Part shown: piece after piece, positions 16,306-25,546 of the stretch | Layout: every line of letters begins with the position of its first letter | How positions within the stretch are numbered: position 1 is the first letter of the stretch | DNA from: Yokenella regensburgei ATCC 49455 | GTDB lineage: Bacteria; Pseudomonadota; Gammaproteobacteria; Enterobacterales; Enterobacteriaceae | Direction: 5' to 3' | Assembly: GCF_000735455.1 (NCBI RefSeq) | Contig: NZ_JMPS01000087.1 | Location: 124,001-188,000 of the forward strand | Length of the DNA stretch: 64,000 bases | Translations under genes and position numbers: made by a program | The notes under the pieces: generated by a model | Told to the model about the DNA's origin: nothing | What the model saw: the letters and a program-made list of their open reading frames with translations, nothing else | Database searches by the model: none

Positions 16306-17438
16306 TTACACCGTCAACACCACGCAGCTATCCGCATCCCAGCACAGACGCACCTCATCGCCCCAGGTCGGCAGACCTTTGCGATAGCGGTGTTCGTTCT
16401 GTAGCTGGGCGCTGATCATCTGCCCGCTTTTGAGGCGGACGTGGTAGATAGAGAGATCGCCAAGGTAGGCAATATGCGTCACTTCTCCGACGGCAAAGTT
16501 ATAACCGTTTTCCGGCGGCGCTTCACAGAGCATGATTTTTTCCGGTCGCAGCGCCACGTACACCGGCACGTTGTCGACCACCGATGCTTCCACATCAACC
16601 TTCAGCGGATGCACAAGCCCCGGCGATTCAATCACCAGACCATCGTCGTGGCGTTCTTTGAGCAAACCTTCAAAGACGTTGACCGAGCCGATAAACTCCG
16701 CGCTGTAGCGGGTCGTCGGGTGCTCGTAGATCTCCTCCGGTTCACCAATCTGCACGAACTTGCCGCGGTTCATAATGGCAATACGCCCGGCCATGGTCAT
16801 CGCTTCTTCCTGGTCGTGGGTGACCATCACGCAGGTCACCCCTACCCGCTCGAGAATATCGGCCACTTCGAGCTGCATCCGGTCGCGCAGCTTTTTATCC
16901 AGCGCGCCCATCGGCTCATCAAGCAGCAGCAGTTTCGGGCGCTTGGCAAGGCTTCGGGCCAGGGCCACACGCTGGCGCTGGCCGCCGGAGAGCTGATGCG
17001 TTTGCGCTTTGCAAACTCCTGCATATGCACCAGCGTCAGCATCTCCTGCACGCGGCTGTCTATTTCGGCTTTCGGCAGTTTGTCCTGCTTCAGGCCAAAG
17101 GCAATGTTCTGCTCGACGGTCATGTGCGGGAACAGTGCGTAAGACTGGAACATCATGTTAATCGGCCGCTGGTACGGCGGCACATGGGAAAGATCGACAC
17201 CATCGAGCACAATCTGCCCGGCGGTCGGTGGCTCGAAGCCTGCCAGCATGCGCAGCAGCGTCGACTTCCCGCAGCCGGAGGCACCGAGCAGAGCAAAGAT
17301 TTCACCTTTATAAATGGTCAGGCTCACGTCATCGACGGCATGCTGCCCGTCGAAAGACTTGGTGAGATTGCGGATTTCCAGCAGCGGGGTCAGCGCTTTA
17401 CGAATTTTCGCCTGTGGGCGTGGGGTCGCGTCGTTCAC
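16306..17438 (-). pseudogene. potG: PotG, putrescine ABC transporter ATPase, frameshifted
   Basis: The two halves of PotG are in different frames. The N-terminal half (from a GTG at 17438 preceded by GGAG) has Walker A GASGCGKS (residues 52-59) and runs in frame to about residue 146 (QEFAKRK). There one C is missing from the expected Pro codon on the minus strand (a G near 17000 on the plus strand). The downstream half resumes in another frame with [25 protein letters not shown] and the TOBE-like C-terminal domain, ending CVVLTV. Restoring one base gives a protein of about 377 residues, the E. coli length. As written, the ATPase lacks its signature and Walker B, and uptake would fail. It is either an assembly error or a recent lesion; neighbouring pot genes look intact. 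Confidence 0.92.
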
Positions 17439-17532
17439 TTGAGTGCTCTCCGGCAAAAGCTAACAACTGTATGGACCGGTGCCATACAAAATAGTCTCAC
17501 CGGGCGAGCACAATGCCCGCCCGGCGCTGGGG

Positions 17533-18645
17533 TTATTTCCCGCTTTTCACCTTGGTCCATGCACGCGTACGTACACGGTCAATCTTCGGATCCTGAACCT
17601 TCAACGTGAACAGTTTGGCGCGCACGTCTGCCGGTGGGTAGATCCCCGGATTATCACGTACCGCCTCGCTCACCAGCGGTGTTGCCGCTTTGTTAACGTT
17701 GGCATAGAACACGTGATCGGAGATGTGAGCAATCACGTCCGGACGCAGCAGATAGTTGAGGAACTGATACGCTTCGTCTTTGTTTTTGGCATCAGCCGGC
17801 ATTGCGAAGACGTCAAAGAAGGCCAGCGCCCCCTCTTTCGGGATGGAATAAGAAATATTCACCCCATTTTTGGCTTCTTTTGCCCGGTTAGCGGCCTGCC
17901 AGACGTCGCCTGCCCAGCCAATTGCCACGCAGATATCGCCGTTTGCCAGATCGTTTATGTACTGCGAGGAGTGGAAGTAACGGATGTTCGGACGCAGCTT
18001 CAGCAGCAGGTCGGTTGCCGGGCCGGTATAGTCATCCGCTTTGGTGCTGTTCGGATCTTTGCCGAGGTAGTTCAGCACGGTAGCAAACACTTCTTCAGGC
18101 GCATCGAGGAAGGAAACTCCGCAGCTTTTCAGCTTCTCGAGGTTTTCTGGCTTCAGGATCAGATCCCAGCTGTTAACCGGCGCATCTTTGCCGAGGACCG
18201 CCTTCACTTTATCCACGTTATAACCAATACCGGTGGTCGCCCACATATACGGCATCGCATATTTATTATCAGGATCGTGACGGGCAATAAGTTTCAGCAA
18301 TTCCGGATCAAGATTCTTCCAGTTCGGTAATTTACTTTTATCGAGCGGCTGAAATACCCCCGCCGTTAATTGACGCTCCAGAAAACTTGCGGATGGCACG
18401 ACCAGATCAAACCCGGTGCTGCCCGCCATTAATTTACCTTCGAGTACTTCGTTGGAATCAAATACGTCGTAAACAACTTTAATACCGGTCTCTTTTTCAA
18501 AATTGGCTACCGTATCCGGCGCAATATAATCAGACCAGTTATAAACATGCAGCGTTTTTTGTTCAGCGGCTAGCGTGCCTGCAGAGACCACCATCAGCGC
18601 ACCGGTCACCAGACCCGTTAACCATTTTTTACTCAATGCAGCCAT
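17533..18645 (-). CDS. potF: PotF, periplasmic putrescine-binding protein
   Basis: A 370-residue binding protein with signal peptide (MAALSKKWLTGLVTGALM... cleaved near AGTLAA) and mature start EQKTLHVYNWSDYI, the hallmark of the PotD/PotF family. Polyamine-contacting regions such as YNWSDYI, WATTGIGYN and AIGWAGDVWQA are present. AAGGAAA precedes the ATG. It is the first gene of potFGHI; the 296-base upstream gap holds its promoter. Confidence 0.96.
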   Translation of the reverse strand: MAALSKKWLTGLVTGALMVVSAGTLAAEQKTLHVYNWSDYIAPDTVANFEKETGIKVVYDVFDSNEVLEGKLMAGSTGFDLVVPSASFLERQLTAGVFQPLDKSKLPNWKNLDPELLKLIARHDPDNKYAMPYMWATTGIGYNVDKVKAVLGKDAPVNSWDLILKPENLEKLKSCGVSFLDAPEEVFATVLNYLGKDPNSTKADDYTGPATDLLLKLRPNIRYFHSSQYINDLANGDICVAIGWAGDVWQAANRAKEAKNGVNISYSIPKEGALAFFDVFAMPADAKNKDEAYQFLNYLLRPDVIAHISDHVFYANVNKAATPLVSEAVRDNPGIYPPADVRAKLFTLKVQDPKIDRVRTRAWTKVKSGK

Positions 18646-18903
18646 ATCACTTTTCCTTCTATACGAAATACAAGGTATGCAATAAATGCATATTTAATCA
18701 GTCAGCACAGGCAGTTACTGCCGGATTTTATTGTGTCGCAAGAATAACCATAGCCCGTGTCTGAGACCATAGCCCAGGTTAAAAAACGCCTTTTATCAAT
18801 TTTTTACGCGGGATCACTGTATGGCGTAATCCAACAACGGCGGAATGGTGGTGAATAATGCTTAGCTGAATGGTGACAAGCAGAATAAATGCGTGGATCG
18901 TAC

Positions 18904-18922
18904 AGCCGCTGTGGCAGCGGCT
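18904..18922 (-). terminator. Hairpin after ybjN, probable terminator
   Basis: AGCCGCTG and CAGCGGCT arms with a three-base loop. On the minus strand it comes 19 bases after the ybjN stop, but only a weak T-rich stretch follows. Confidence 0.5.
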
Positions 18923-18941
18923 GCCTTTAAGTCAGGTGGGA

Positions 18942-19424
18942 TCAGTGGAGAAAATGGTATTGAATTTCTTCTTTCGGCTGCTCTTCTTCCTCTTCCGGTT
19001 TATAGAGCAATTCGTGAGCAGAAGCCTCAAGAATAACCATTGAGATCTGCTCTTCGCTCTGACGGAAGAACCAGGCAAACTGCTCAAGCGCCACGCCGGC
19101 ACCCACTGCGAGCGACTGGCAGACCACCAGTTTCGGCAGGTTATCGTCCTGAATGTCGAGGAACGCTTTAACCGTCAGCGAACTGGCGTTGATTGAGGAG
19201 AGATCCGCCGACAGCGCCAGCAGCCCGGAAGGCTTCACTTCGGCAAGCGCGGAAAACAGGATGACGTTATCGAGAAGATCGATTTTCGCATCGAAGATCC
19301 CATCGAAATTCTGCATATGTGGCAGATGCAACGCCTGACAGGTGTCGCACTCAAAAAAACTGATGCCAAGTTCGTCGAGCCATTGACGCAACGTATCCAG
19401 ACCCGGGACGACGAGTGTATGCAT
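18942..19424 (-). CDS. ybjN: YbjN family protein
   Basis: A 160-residue cytoplasmic protein (E. coli YbjN 158). It has the conserved LVVPGLDTLRQWLDELG start, CQALHLPHMQNFDG, and LTVKAFLDIQDDNLPKLVVCQSL. The fold resembles type III secretion chaperones. In E. coli it has been connected with multicopy suppression and stress phenotypes, but its function is not settled. A glutamate-rich tail (EEEEEQPKEE) is specific to this strain. It is the last gene of nfsA-rimK-ybjN. Confidence 0.92.
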   Translation of the reverse strand: MHTLVVPGLDTLRQWLDELGISFFECDTCQALHLPHMQNFDGIFDAKIDLLDNVILFSALAEVKPSGLLALSADLSSINASSLTVKAFLDIQDDNLPKLVVCQSLAVGAGVALEQFAWFFRQSEEQISMVILEASAHELLYKPEEEEEQPKEEIQYHFLH

Positions 19425-19511
19425 ATGCCTGAGACCTCTTGCTTAAAAAATACCGGGGCATAGCTTACGCAAAAAGTCCGGCACATACCATGCGTGCTGT
19501 CGAAAATGACA

Positions 19512-20414
19512 TTATCCGCCCATTTTCAGGCAAAATCCTGGGTGAGCCTGGCGCTCCACCCACTCAATCATCCGCCCGGCGATATCGAGACCCGTCGTTT
19601 TTTCAATCCCTTCAAGCCCCGGAGACGCGTTCACTTCCATCACCAGCGGGCCGCGATCGGCACGAAGAATATCAACACCCGCCACGTCCAGCCCCAGGGT
19701 TCGGGTCGCCATGATGGCAATTTCCCGCTCGCGTTCGGTGATGTTGATAACCGTCGCCACTCCGCCGCGATGCAGGTTGGAACGAAAATCACCGTTCTTG
19801 GCCTGGCGCTCTATCGCGGCAACCACTTCATCACCCACCACCAGACAGCGAATATCACGTCCTTTTGACTCGGCAATATACTCCTGCACCAGGATATGAG
19901 CGTTCAGACCGCGAAAGGCGTCAATAACGCTTTCTGCCGCCTGGCGGGTTTCCGCGAGCACCACGCCGATGCCCTGCGTTCCCTCCACCAGCTTGACCAC
20001 CAGCGGTGCGCCACCAACCATATCGATAAGGTCGCTGGTGTCGTCTGGCGAATGGGCGATGCCGGTGATCGGTAGATCAATCCCCTGACGCGCCAGCAGC
20101 TGTAGCGAGCGCAGCTTGTCCCGCGCCCGGGTAATCGCCACCGATTCATTCAGCGGATAACTGCCCAGCATTTCAAACTGACGCAACGCCGCCATGCCGT
20201 AGAAGGTGATGGCCGAACCGATACGCGGGATCACCGCATCATAATGAGGAAGCTGGCGGCCTTTATAGTGGATAGAAGAGGCCGCCGGGCTGATATTCAT
20301 GTAGCAGGAGAGCGGGTCGAGGATCTCAACCACGTGACCGCGTTTCATCGCGGCATCACGCAGACGCTTACAGGACCAGAGCGTTCCGTCCCGGGACAAT
20401 ATGGCAATTTTCAT
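19512..20414 (-). CDS. rimK: RimK, ribosomal protein S6 glutamate ligase
   Basis: A 300-residue ATP-grasp ligase that adds glutamate residues to the C-terminus of ribosomal protein S6. It has [19 protein letters not shown] (ATP-binding), [17 protein letters not shown] and the Mg-binding [14 protein letters not shown]. The start at 20414 ([10 protein letters not shown]) matches the E. coli length; an N-terminal extension of 15 codons is rejected. It lies 99 bases downstream of nfsA in the same operon. Confidence 0.97.
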   Translation of the reverse strand: MKIAILSRDGTLWSCKRLRDAAMKRGHVVEILDPLSCYMNISPAASSIHYKGRQLPHYDAVIPRIGSAITFYGMAALRQFEMLGSYPLNESVAITRARDKLRSLQLLARQGIDLPITGIAHSPDDTSDLIDMVGGAPLVVKLVEGTQGIGVVLAETRQAAESVIDAFRGLNAHILVQEYIAESKGRDIRCLVVGDEVVAAIERQAKNGDFRSNLHRGGVATVINITEREREIAIMATRTLGLDVAGVDILRADRGPLVMEVNASPGLEGIEKTTGLDIAGRMIEWVERQAHPGFCLKMGG

Positions 20415-20513
20415 CCTGCAACCTCTTCTGAAAAAGTTCTGGGAAAACAGCCGTATCATACCTCGTGTGTAGCCCGACCAGAACGGAAAAGTAGCGTCGA
20501 CCCTGCGCGATAT

Positions 20514-21236
20514 TTAGCGGGTTGCCCAGCCCTGCTTATGCAGATAGTCGAGAATAAACGGGCGGTTCTCTTTGATGATGGTCCGGCGAATGTGATCGGT
20601 CCAGGTATCGCGACGGTTATTACTGCCGCGGTTCAGATAATACGCCGCAAGCGCTTCGTCATAGCGCGCCAGCACGTCGTTATCTACCGGCTGATAGCGA
20701 TTTTCATGCACCAGCATCTCGGCGGGCATACGCGGTTTCACATCCGGGTTATCGGCAGGCCAGCCGAGGCACAGACCAAACAGCGGCAGCACGTGCTGCG
20801 GCAGGCCGAGTAACTCAGTCACAGCGGCAATGCTGTTGCGGATCCCGCCAATAAAGACGCCGCCGAGTCCGAGTGACTCCCCGGCGAGCATCGCGTTTTG
20901 CGCCATCATGGCGGTATCCACCACGCCGAGCAGCAGCTGTTCTGCAAGCCCCAGCTGTGCCTCCGGGCAGATTTGCAGATGGCGGTTGAAGTCGGCGCAG
21001 AACACCCAGAACTCCGCCGCCTGAGCCACGTGCTTTTGCCCGCCGGTCAGCGTGACCAACTGTTCCCGCAGCGCCGGGTCAGTAATGCGAATGATGGAGG
21101 TGCACTGCAAAAAGCTCGAACTGGAGGTGCCCTGCGCGGCGGCAATGATAGAGGCGCGCTGTTCGTCGGTGATGGGCTCATCGGTAAAGTGGCGGATGGA
21201 GCGGTGGCTGCGTTGCAGCTCAATGGTTGCTGTCAT
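20514..21236 (-). CDS. nfsA: NfsA, oxygen-insensitive NADPH nitroreductase
   Basis: A 240-residue flavin nitroreductase, the E. coli length. FMN and substrate-binding landmarks include HRSIRHF, SSSSFLQC and GLGGVFIGGIRN, with RGSNNRRDTW for NADPH selectivity. It reduces nitrofurans and nitroaromatics by two electrons. The start at 21236 is chosen over an ATG six codons upstream by family length. In E. coli ybjC lies upstream and SoxS controls the operon; no ybjC is seen here in the 217-base gap to grxA. Confidence 0.96.
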   Translation of the reverse strand: MTATIELQRSHRSIRHFTDEPITDEQRASIIAAAQGTSSSSFLQCTSIIRITDPALREQLVTLTGGQKHVAQAAEFWVFCADFNRHLQICPEAQLGLAEQLLLGVVDTAMMAQNAMLAGESLGLGGVFIGGIRNSIAAVTELLGLPQHVLPLFGLCLGWPADNPDVKPRMPAEMLVHENRYQPVDNDVLARYDEALAAYYLNRGSNNRRDTWTDHIRRTIIKENRPFILDYLHKQGWATR

Positions 21237-21453
21237 CGTGGTTTCCTGTCTCATTATTTGAACATTTCACCCACCTTGCGGGAGGGTGTCGCCTTAGTAT
21301 AACGAGGTCCATGACAAGGGTGATTAGCAAAAAGAATCAGAACAACAGGCAAAACCTTCTTTAACTCTCCTGCGGCTGGCGGCATTATAATCGCCATTCG
21401 CCGTCTGGCTTCGTCCGGAATTGGCAGTTTTTTTCAGTTTAAGGAGAGAAGCA

Positions 21454-21717
21454 ATGTTCACCGTAATTTTTGGCCGTCCGGGTTGCCCTTACTGCGTTCG
21501 TGCAAAAGAGCTGGCAGAAAAACTGAGCACCGAGCGTGACGATTTTAACTATCGCTACATCGACATCCACGCGGAAGGTATCACCAAAGCTGACCTGGAA
21601 AAAACCGTCGGCAAACCGGTTGAAACCGTGCCGCAGATTTTTGTCGATCAGAAGCACATCGGCGGCTGCACAGATTTCGAAGCCTGGGCGAAAGAGAACC
21701 TCGGTCTCTTCGCGTAA
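21454..21717 (+). CDS. grxA: Glutaredoxin 1
   Basis: An 87-residue glutaredoxin (E. coli 85). Active-site C11-P-Y-C14, the cis-proline motif TVP (58-60) and the GG (70-71) that binds glutathione are all present. Residue 72 is Cys where E. coli has Tyr, giving a third cysteine beside the glutathione site. AAGGAGA precedes the ATG at 21454, and a TATAAT-like element lies at 21386-21391. It reduces ribonucleotide reductase and other disulfides; in E. coli it is induced through OxyR. Confidence 0.96.
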   Translation: MFTVIFGRPGCPYCVRAKELAEKLSTERDDFNYRYIDIHAEGITKADLEKTVGKPVETVPQIFVDQKHIGGCTDFEAWAKENLGLFA

Positions 21718-21725
21718 GTCTTCAC

Positions 21726-21746
21726 GACGCCCCGCCCTGGGGCGTC
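21726..21746 (+). terminator. Hairpin after grxA
   Basis: GACGCCCC and GGGGCGTC arms (21726-21746) with a five-base loop, eight bases after the grxA stop. No T run follows, and it touches the stop of the convergent ybjM. Termination is likely but not certain. Confidence 0.5.
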
Positions 21747-22119
21747 ATCGCTGTGCGCGTCTGACCTGAAGTAAATGCCCCACGCACATGACGCAAAGCG
21801 CCCCCAGCGCGCACCAGAACACCGCACTAAAAACCCACGCCATCTCCTGCCACGCTGAACGCGTAGCCGTTGCCTGTAGCTTCATGAAAAAGAGACATAC
21901 GGGTGCTGCCAGCGCAGCGCCGACGACGGCACTAAACACGCGGCGCTGATGGGAAAACATGCTGACGGTAGCGCCAGGAATGATGAAAAACAGCAGTCCC
22001 AGATCGGAGTTGCCTGTCGCCGGAATGATGCCCCTCAGATGGCGCGACACCAAAAACCATACCGCAATGAAAAGTAAGAAGCAGCAGGCGGCACTCACCC
22101 AACCGTGATTAGTTTTCAA
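21745..22119 (-). CDS. ybjM: YbjM, putative inner-membrane protein
   Basis: A 124-residue protein (E. coli 125) with about four hydrophobic segments and the conserved stretches GLLFFIIPGA, TRSAWQEMAW and SAVFWCALGALC. It is convergent with grxA and divergent from ybjL. The 277-base gap to ybjL holds promoters for both; I recognise nothing further in it. Function unknown. Confidence 0.88.
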   Translation of the reverse strand: MKTNHGWVSAACCFLLFIAVWFLVSRHLRGIIPATGNSDLGLLFFIIPGATVSMFSHQRRVFSAVVGAALAAPVCLFFMKLQATATRSAWQEMAWVFSAVFWCALGALCVMCVGHLLQVRRAQR

Positions 22120-22396
22120 AGGTTCCTCCTGACATTCTCTCTATCAAACTGATGTTTTGCCTCAAAAAGGCGGCGGTCAGATAAAGTTTGCTGGCATTCC
22201 ATGCCAATGAATGGCGTCGTATTAATACGATTGTCCTGGCCTCGCGGAACGATTAAACTAACGCACTTCATATAATGATTATTGAGTGAGAAGTGCAGCC
22301 AGAGAACGGCTTTGCTTACGCTTCGGCACGACGTAAACAGTAGACCAAATAATCATTTCTTTCAACAACTTACTAGTAAACAAGAAGTTAGCTTCC

Positions 22397-24082
22397 GTGA
22401 ATATAAACGTCGCAGATTTGTTAAACGGCAATTACATCCTGTTATTATTTGTGGTGTTGGCTCTGGGGCTGTGCCTCGGAAAATTACGCCTGGGATCGGT
22501 CCAACTCGGTAATTCCATTGGCGTTTTAGTGGTCTCTCTGTTATTAGGCCAGCAGCATTTCAGTATCAACACAGATGCATTAAATCTGGGCTTTATGCTG
22601 TTTATTTTCTGCGTAGGCGTGGAAGCCGGACCTAACTTTTTTTCAATTTTCTTCCGTGACGGCAAAAATTATCTGATGCTGGCCTCGGTGATGGTCGGCA
22701 GTGCGATGCTGATTGCCTTAGGGCTCGGCAAACTGTTCGGCTGGGACATCGGCCTGACCGCCGGTATGCTCGCCGGATCGATGACCTCAACGCCGGTACT
22801 GGTTGGCGCAGGCGACACGCTGAGACACTCGGGGATGAGCGGCGCTTCGCTCACCAGCGCGCTCGACCATCTGAGTCTTGGCTATGCCCTGACCTACCTG
22901 ATTGGTCTGGTGAGCCTGATTGTCGGTGCCCGCTATATGCCGAAACTGCAGCATCAGGATCTGCAGACCAGTGCGCAGCAGATTGCCCGTGAGCGCGGTC
23001 TGGACACCGACGCAAACCGCAAAGTCTTCCTCCCGGTTATCCGCGCCTACCGCGTGGGGCCGGAGCTGGTCGCCTGGGCCGACGGTAAAAATCTGCGCGA
23101 GCTGGGCATTTATCGCCAGACCGGCTGCTACATTGAGCGTCTGCGTCGCAACGGCATTCTGGCAACCCCGGACGGCGACGCGGTTCTGCAGCTGGGCGAT
23201 GATATCGCACTGGTAGGCTACCCGGATGCCCACTCCCGCCTCGACCCGAGCTTCCGTAACGGTAAAGAAGTGTTCGACCGCGATCTGCTCGATATGCGCA
23301 TCGTCACCGAAGAAATTGTGGTGAAGAATCACAATGCCGTTGGCCGCCGTCTGGCGCAGCTGAAGCTGACCGATCACGGCTGCTTCCTCAACCGCGTCAT
23401 TCGCAGCCAGATTGAGATGCCTATCGACGATAACGTGGTACTCAATAAAGGTGATGTACTGCAGGTGAGCGGCGACGCCCGCCGTGTGAAAACCATCGCT
23501 GACCGCATCGGCTTTATTTCGATTCACAGCCAGGTAACCGACCTCCTCGCCTTCTGCTCGTTCTTCATCATCGGTCTGATGATTGGAATGATTAGCTTCC
23601 AGTTCAGCAACTTTAGCTTCGGTATTGGTAACGCTGCCGGGCTGTTGTTCGCCGGGATCATGCTCGGCTTCCTGCGAGCCAACCACCCGACGTTCGGTTA
23701 TATCCCGCAGGGCGCGCTGAACATGGTGAAAGAATTTGGCCTGATGGTGTTTATGGCCGGCGTAGGCCTGAGCGCGGGTAGCGGCCTGCAATATGGCCTG
23801 GGCGCAGTAGGCGGCCAGATGCTGGTGGCGGGCCTGATAGTCAGCCTGGTGCCGGTGGTGATTTGCTTCCTGTTTGGCGCCTACGTTTTACGTATGAACC
23901 GCGCGATGCTGTTTGGCGCGATGATGGGCGCACGTACCTGCGCTCCGGCAATGGAAATCATCAGCGATACCGCCCGCAGCAACATCCCGGCGCTGGGCTA
24001 TGCGGGCACCTACGCTATCGCCAACGTGCTGCTGACTCTCGCCGGTACCCTGATAGTGATCATCTGGCCGGGATTAGGATAA
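22397..24082 (+). CDS. ybjL: YbjL, putative transporter of the AspT/YidE family
   Basis: A 561-residue membrane protein, the E. coli length, starting at a GTG (22397). There are two hydrophobic blocks of about five or six helices (residues 10-180 and 385-560), each with AspT-type repeats ([18 protein letters not shown]). They flank two cytoplasmic TrkA-C/RCK_C domains at about residues 205-375. By family it is an aspartate:alanine exchanger-type transporter, substrate unknown. It is followed by the rybB gene. Confidence 0.94.
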   Translation: MNINVADLLNGNYILLLFVVLALGLCLGKLRLGSVQLGNSIGVLVVSLLLGQQHFSINTDALNLGFMLFIFCVGVEAGPNFFSIFFRDGKNYLMLASVMVGSAMLIALGLGKLFGWDIGLTAGMLAGSMTSTPVLVGAGDTLRHSGMSGASLTSALDHLSLGYALTYLIGLVSLIVGARYMPKLQHQDLQTSAQQIARERGLDTDANRKVFLPVIRAYRVGPELVAWADGKNLRELGIYRQTGCYIERLRRNGILATPDGDAVLQLGDDIALVGYPDAHSRLDPSFRNGKEVFDRDLLDMRIVTEEIVVKNHNAVGRRLAQLKLTDHGCFLNRVIRSQIEMPIDDNVVLNKGDVLQVSGDARRVKTIADRIGFISIHSQVTDLLAFCSFFIIGLMIGMISFQFSNFSFGIGNAAGLLFAGIMLGFLRANHPTFGYIPQGALNMVKEFGLMVFMAGVGLSAGSGLQYGLGAVGGQMLVAGLIVSLVPVVICFLFGAYVLRMNRAMLFGAMMGARTCAPAMEIISDTARSNIPALGYAGTYAIANVLLTLAGTLIVIIWPGLG

Positions 24083-24124
24083 AACCGAAGTTTGCAAGCA
24101 GCAGAAAAAATTTTTGTGAACTAC

Positions 24125-24152
24125 GAAACTTTTTCCTAAGGCATCAGTCATA
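24125..24152 (+). promoter_or_regulatory. Sigma-E-type promoter of rybB
   Basis: GAAACTT (24125-24131) and GTCATA (24147-24152) are separated by 15 bases and end six bases before the RybB 5' end. They match the sigma-E pattern GGAACTT-N15/16-GTCAAA. rybB is a known sigma-E target in E. coli and Salmonella. Confidence 0.75.
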
Positions 24153-24158
24153 AGTAAT

Positions 24159-24237
24159 GCCACTGCTTTTCTTTGATGTCCCCATTTTGTGGAGCCCATC
24201 AACCCCGCCGTTTCGGTTCAAGGTTGATGGGTTTTTT
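24159..24237 (+). ncRNA. rybB: RybB small RNA
   Basis: The 79-base sequence beginning GCCACTGCTTTTCTTTGATG is nearly identical to E. coli RybB, including the 5' seed region that pairs with outer-membrane-protein mRNAs. It ends in the terminator stem CCCATCAACC (24195-24204) / GGTTGATGGG (24222-24231) plus six Ts. RybB is an Hfq-dependent repressor of omp mRNAs in the envelope stress response. The position after ybjL is conserved; in E. coli rcdA follows, whereas here an acyltransferase gene and an SDR gene intervene. Confidence 0.95.
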
Positions 24238-24446
24238 GTTGCCTCGCATTTACCCCTCTTCAACCTACAGACTCTCATCCCCCATCTAAAACCGATCACT
24301 CAAGAGTCTGCCGTTGGCAATGTTTTCTCTTTCTTTATCTCAGTAAACTTTGTTAACCCTTTTAGTCTCATTGTATATAAAAAAACTAGTCGCCTCGTAA
24401 GGATTGTTTTACAATGCATTTATAATCAACTATTTATATTTAAACT

Positions 24447-25400
24447 ATGACTACCAAAAACTATAGCATAGACGCGCTAAGAGTCATCATGGCTGTACTT
24501 GTCATTATGATTCATTCAACCCTGGTAATATATGATAAAAAAATCGGCATATTCATTCTTGTTGAAGGCTTTGGCAGAATAGCTGTACCATTCTTTTTTG
24601 TAGTCAGTGGTTTTTATCTTGAGCAAACGTTACAAAAAGACAAATTGTCCTCATGGTTATCCAAAATAGTAAAAATGTATGTAGTGTGGAATATCGTATA
24701 CCTTCCATTTCAGATTCATTTAATTGATGCGATTTTTGACAGAAACATCGAAGACCTCAACATAAACAATCTGGCCTTCGATATGATATTCGGATACTGG
24801 CAATTATGGTTCCTACCGGCGATTATCATTGGCGCACTATTAATTAATGCTTGTACATCATTCTCAAGCCGTAAACTGCTTTCGCTGGCAATCGTCACTT
24901 TCATCTCAGCCACCACCCTCTGGTATCTTGCGATGAACAAAATCATTAACATGCCAGGGTTCTGGGCAAATCCTGTGTCGCTAAGAAACGGTGTTTTTCT
25001 TGGTTTCCCATTGATGGCTATTGGTTATGTCCTGGCGAGAGAAAAGAAAAATCATGTTGTCACCAATTACCTGGCGTCAAATAAAGCCCTGATCTTATCA
25101 ATTTTATTTGTAATCTGCGAGGGAGTATTCGGATATTATACCCATAAAGGTTTTTACGACTTCACTTTCTCTTCGGCAATCCTTTCAACATGCCTGTTGG
25201 CATTTTGCCTAAAAAACCCAAAAAAGATAGAGATTAATATCGATGGCTCCAGTCTATCAACTTATTTATACATGGTTCACGTCATATTTTATCTTATCTA
25301 CGTACGTTTCACGCAAAATGCACTAATATTATTTGCCGCTGTTCTGGCTTCATCCTGGCTTACGGCACATATCATCATGAAAGCCAAAAATACCAAATAA
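24447..25400 (+). CDS. Acyltransferase-3 family membrane protein (O-acetyltransferase-like)
   Basis: A 317-residue polytopic protein of the AT3 family, with about ten hydrophobic helices. The N-terminal signature IDALRVIMAVLVIMIHS carries the Arg and His expected for acyl transfer, followed by the GRIAVPFFFVVSGFYL motif. Such proteins acetylate surface polysaccharides or peptides. The gene and its flanks are far more AT-rich than neighbouring backbone, and rare A-ending codons (ATA, AAA) are frequent, which suggests horizontal acquisition. It stands alone between rybB and the SDR gene, and no polysaccharide cluster is near. The acceptor is unknown. Confidence 0.85.
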   Translation: MTTKNYSIDALRVIMAVLVIMIHSTLVIYDKKIGIFILVEGFGRIAVPFFFVVSGFYLEQTLQKDKLSSWLSKIVKMYVVWNIVYLPFQIHLIDAIFDRNIEDLNINNLAFDMIFGYWQLWFLPAIIIGALLINACTSFSSRKLLSLAIVTFISATTLWYLAMNKIINMPGFWANPVSLRNGVFLGFPLMAIGYVLAREKKNHVVTNYLASNKALILSILFVICEGVFGYYTHKGFYDFTFSSAILSTCLLAFCLKNPKKIEINIDGSSLSTYLYMVHVIFYLIYVRFTQNALILFAAVLASSWLTAHIIMKAKNTK

Positions 25401-25546
25401 AAAATACTCGCAGAACTTATTAATACTTCCTGTGGGGTAACATATACCCCACAGGCTTTATCGTTAAATCTAATCTCCCCCACCTTGCATCCCCCCTAAT
25501 CTCACACATACTTTCGAAGGGTTTCGACCATAACGAGGGGGCGAGC

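Noticed and set aside
21237-21453. Possible ybjC between nfsA and grxA, as in E. coli
   Set aside because: No open frame of about 95 codons with family features exists in this 217-base gap, so the gene appears absent.
24157-24450. A 97-residue open frame on the plus strand after ybjL
   Set aside because: It covers the RybB sRNA and its terminator and has no ribosome site; the sRNA explains the conserved sequence.
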